From NCBI GenBank assembly GCA_007118445.1, contig SKRP01000100.1, positions 1 to 6,904 of the forward strand: a DNA stretch of 6,904 nt, given 5' to 3'. The translations under genes were made by a program, and so were the position numbers. The DNA is from Natronohydrobacter sp. (lineage in GTDB: Bacteria > Pseudomonadota > Alphaproteobacteria > Rhodobacterales > Rhodobacteraceae). The notes below the pieces were generated by a model. It ran no database searches and had not been told where the DNA came from. It saw nothing but the letters and a program-made list of their open reading frames with translations. The stretch's first letter is position 1, and every line of letters begins with the position of its first letter. This document shows, piece by piece, positions 6,588 through 6,904 of this stretch.

Positions 6588-6904
6588 TCAATACCGGTAA
6601 TGCTCGGACTTGAAGGGCCCTTCGACCGTCACGCCGATATAATCCGCCTGATCTTTCTGCAGTTCGGTCAGCTTCACGCCAATCCGGTCCAGATGCAGCC
6701 GCGCGACTTTTTCATCCAGATGCTTGGGCAGCAGATAGACGCCGGGCGCATATTCATCACCCTTGGTCCAGAGCTCGATCTGTGCCAGCACCTGATTGGT
6801 GAAGCTTGCCGACATCACGAAAGACGGATGGCCCGTCGCATTGCCAAGGTTCAGCAAGCGACCTTGGGACAAAAGGATCATGCGATTGCCCGAGGGCATC
6901 TCGA
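6588..6904 (-). CDS. ahcY: Adenosylhomocysteinase, C-terminal part (start beyond right edge)
   Basis: The last 105 residues of S-adenosyl-L-homocysteine hydrolase, the cytoplasmic NAD-dependent enzyme that splits S-adenosylhomocysteine into adenosine and homocysteine and so relieves inhibition of methyltransferases. Diagnostic stretches are GRLLNLGNATGHPSFVMS, SFTNQVLAQIELW and the C-terminus GPFKSEHYRY. In the family the terminal Lys and Tyr of this tail contact the NAD of the neighbouring subunit, and both are present (K in PFK and the final Y). The stop is TGA at 6590-6588. The rest of the gene, including the Rossmann domain, is outside the window. No terminator is seen after it, so transcription may continue into the lipoprotein gene. 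Confidence 0.97.
   Translation of the reverse strand, partial: EMPSGNRMILLSQGRLLNLGNATGHPSFVMSASFTNQVLAQIELWTKGDEYAPGVYLLPKHLDEKVARLHLDRIGVKLTELQKDQADYIGVTVEGPFKSEHYRY

Overview
The window looks like a chromosomal segment of an alphaproteobacterium, most likely a member of the Rhodobacterales. The reasons are GC-rich coding with strong G/C at third positions, a PNPase whose N-terminus (MFNIVTKSIQWGEETLTLE) is typical of that group, a TRAP transporter binding protein, and a GMC dehydrogenase of a kind common in marine and halophilic rhodobacters. This is inference from remembered protein families; no search was run.

Left part (1-2932). Two genes diverge from a short AT-rich intergenic region. 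On the minus strand, running off the left edge, is the gene for a Tat-exported DctP-family solute-binding protein of a TRAP transporter. Its membrane subunits (DctQ, DctM) presumably lie just outside the window. On the plus strand is a complete FAD-dependent GMC alcohol/choline-type dehydrogenase. The shared control region holds nested inverted repeats and a 9-bp direct repeat. The simplest reading is an uptake-and-oxidation module for an unidentified hydroxylated compound, controlled from the shared region. A strong bidirectional terminator at 2943-2968 separates the GMC gene from the convergent pnp gene.

Right part (2993-6904). Three genes run on the minus strand in the order ahcY (only the C-terminus is in the window), an unrecognised lipoprotein gene, then pnp. 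The lipoprotein reading frame stays open back into the ahcY stop codon, so the two may be co-transcribed and its start is uncertain. A stem followed by a T-rich tail after the lipoprotein gene, then a leader of about 150 nt with three predicted hairpins, suggests that pnp is a separate transcription unit with its own leader. rpsO, the usual upstream partner of pnp in many bacteria, is not next to it here.

The housekeeping genes (pnp, ahcY) look ordinary and intact. The least explained items are the lipoprotein, which shows a His-then-Cys layout reminiscent of circularly permuted papain-like folds, the TRAP/GMC pair with its control region, and the structured pnp leader. I see no tRNA, rRNA, CRISPR array, insertion sequence, phage gene or attachment site. 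No gene-free stretch exceeds 300 bases.
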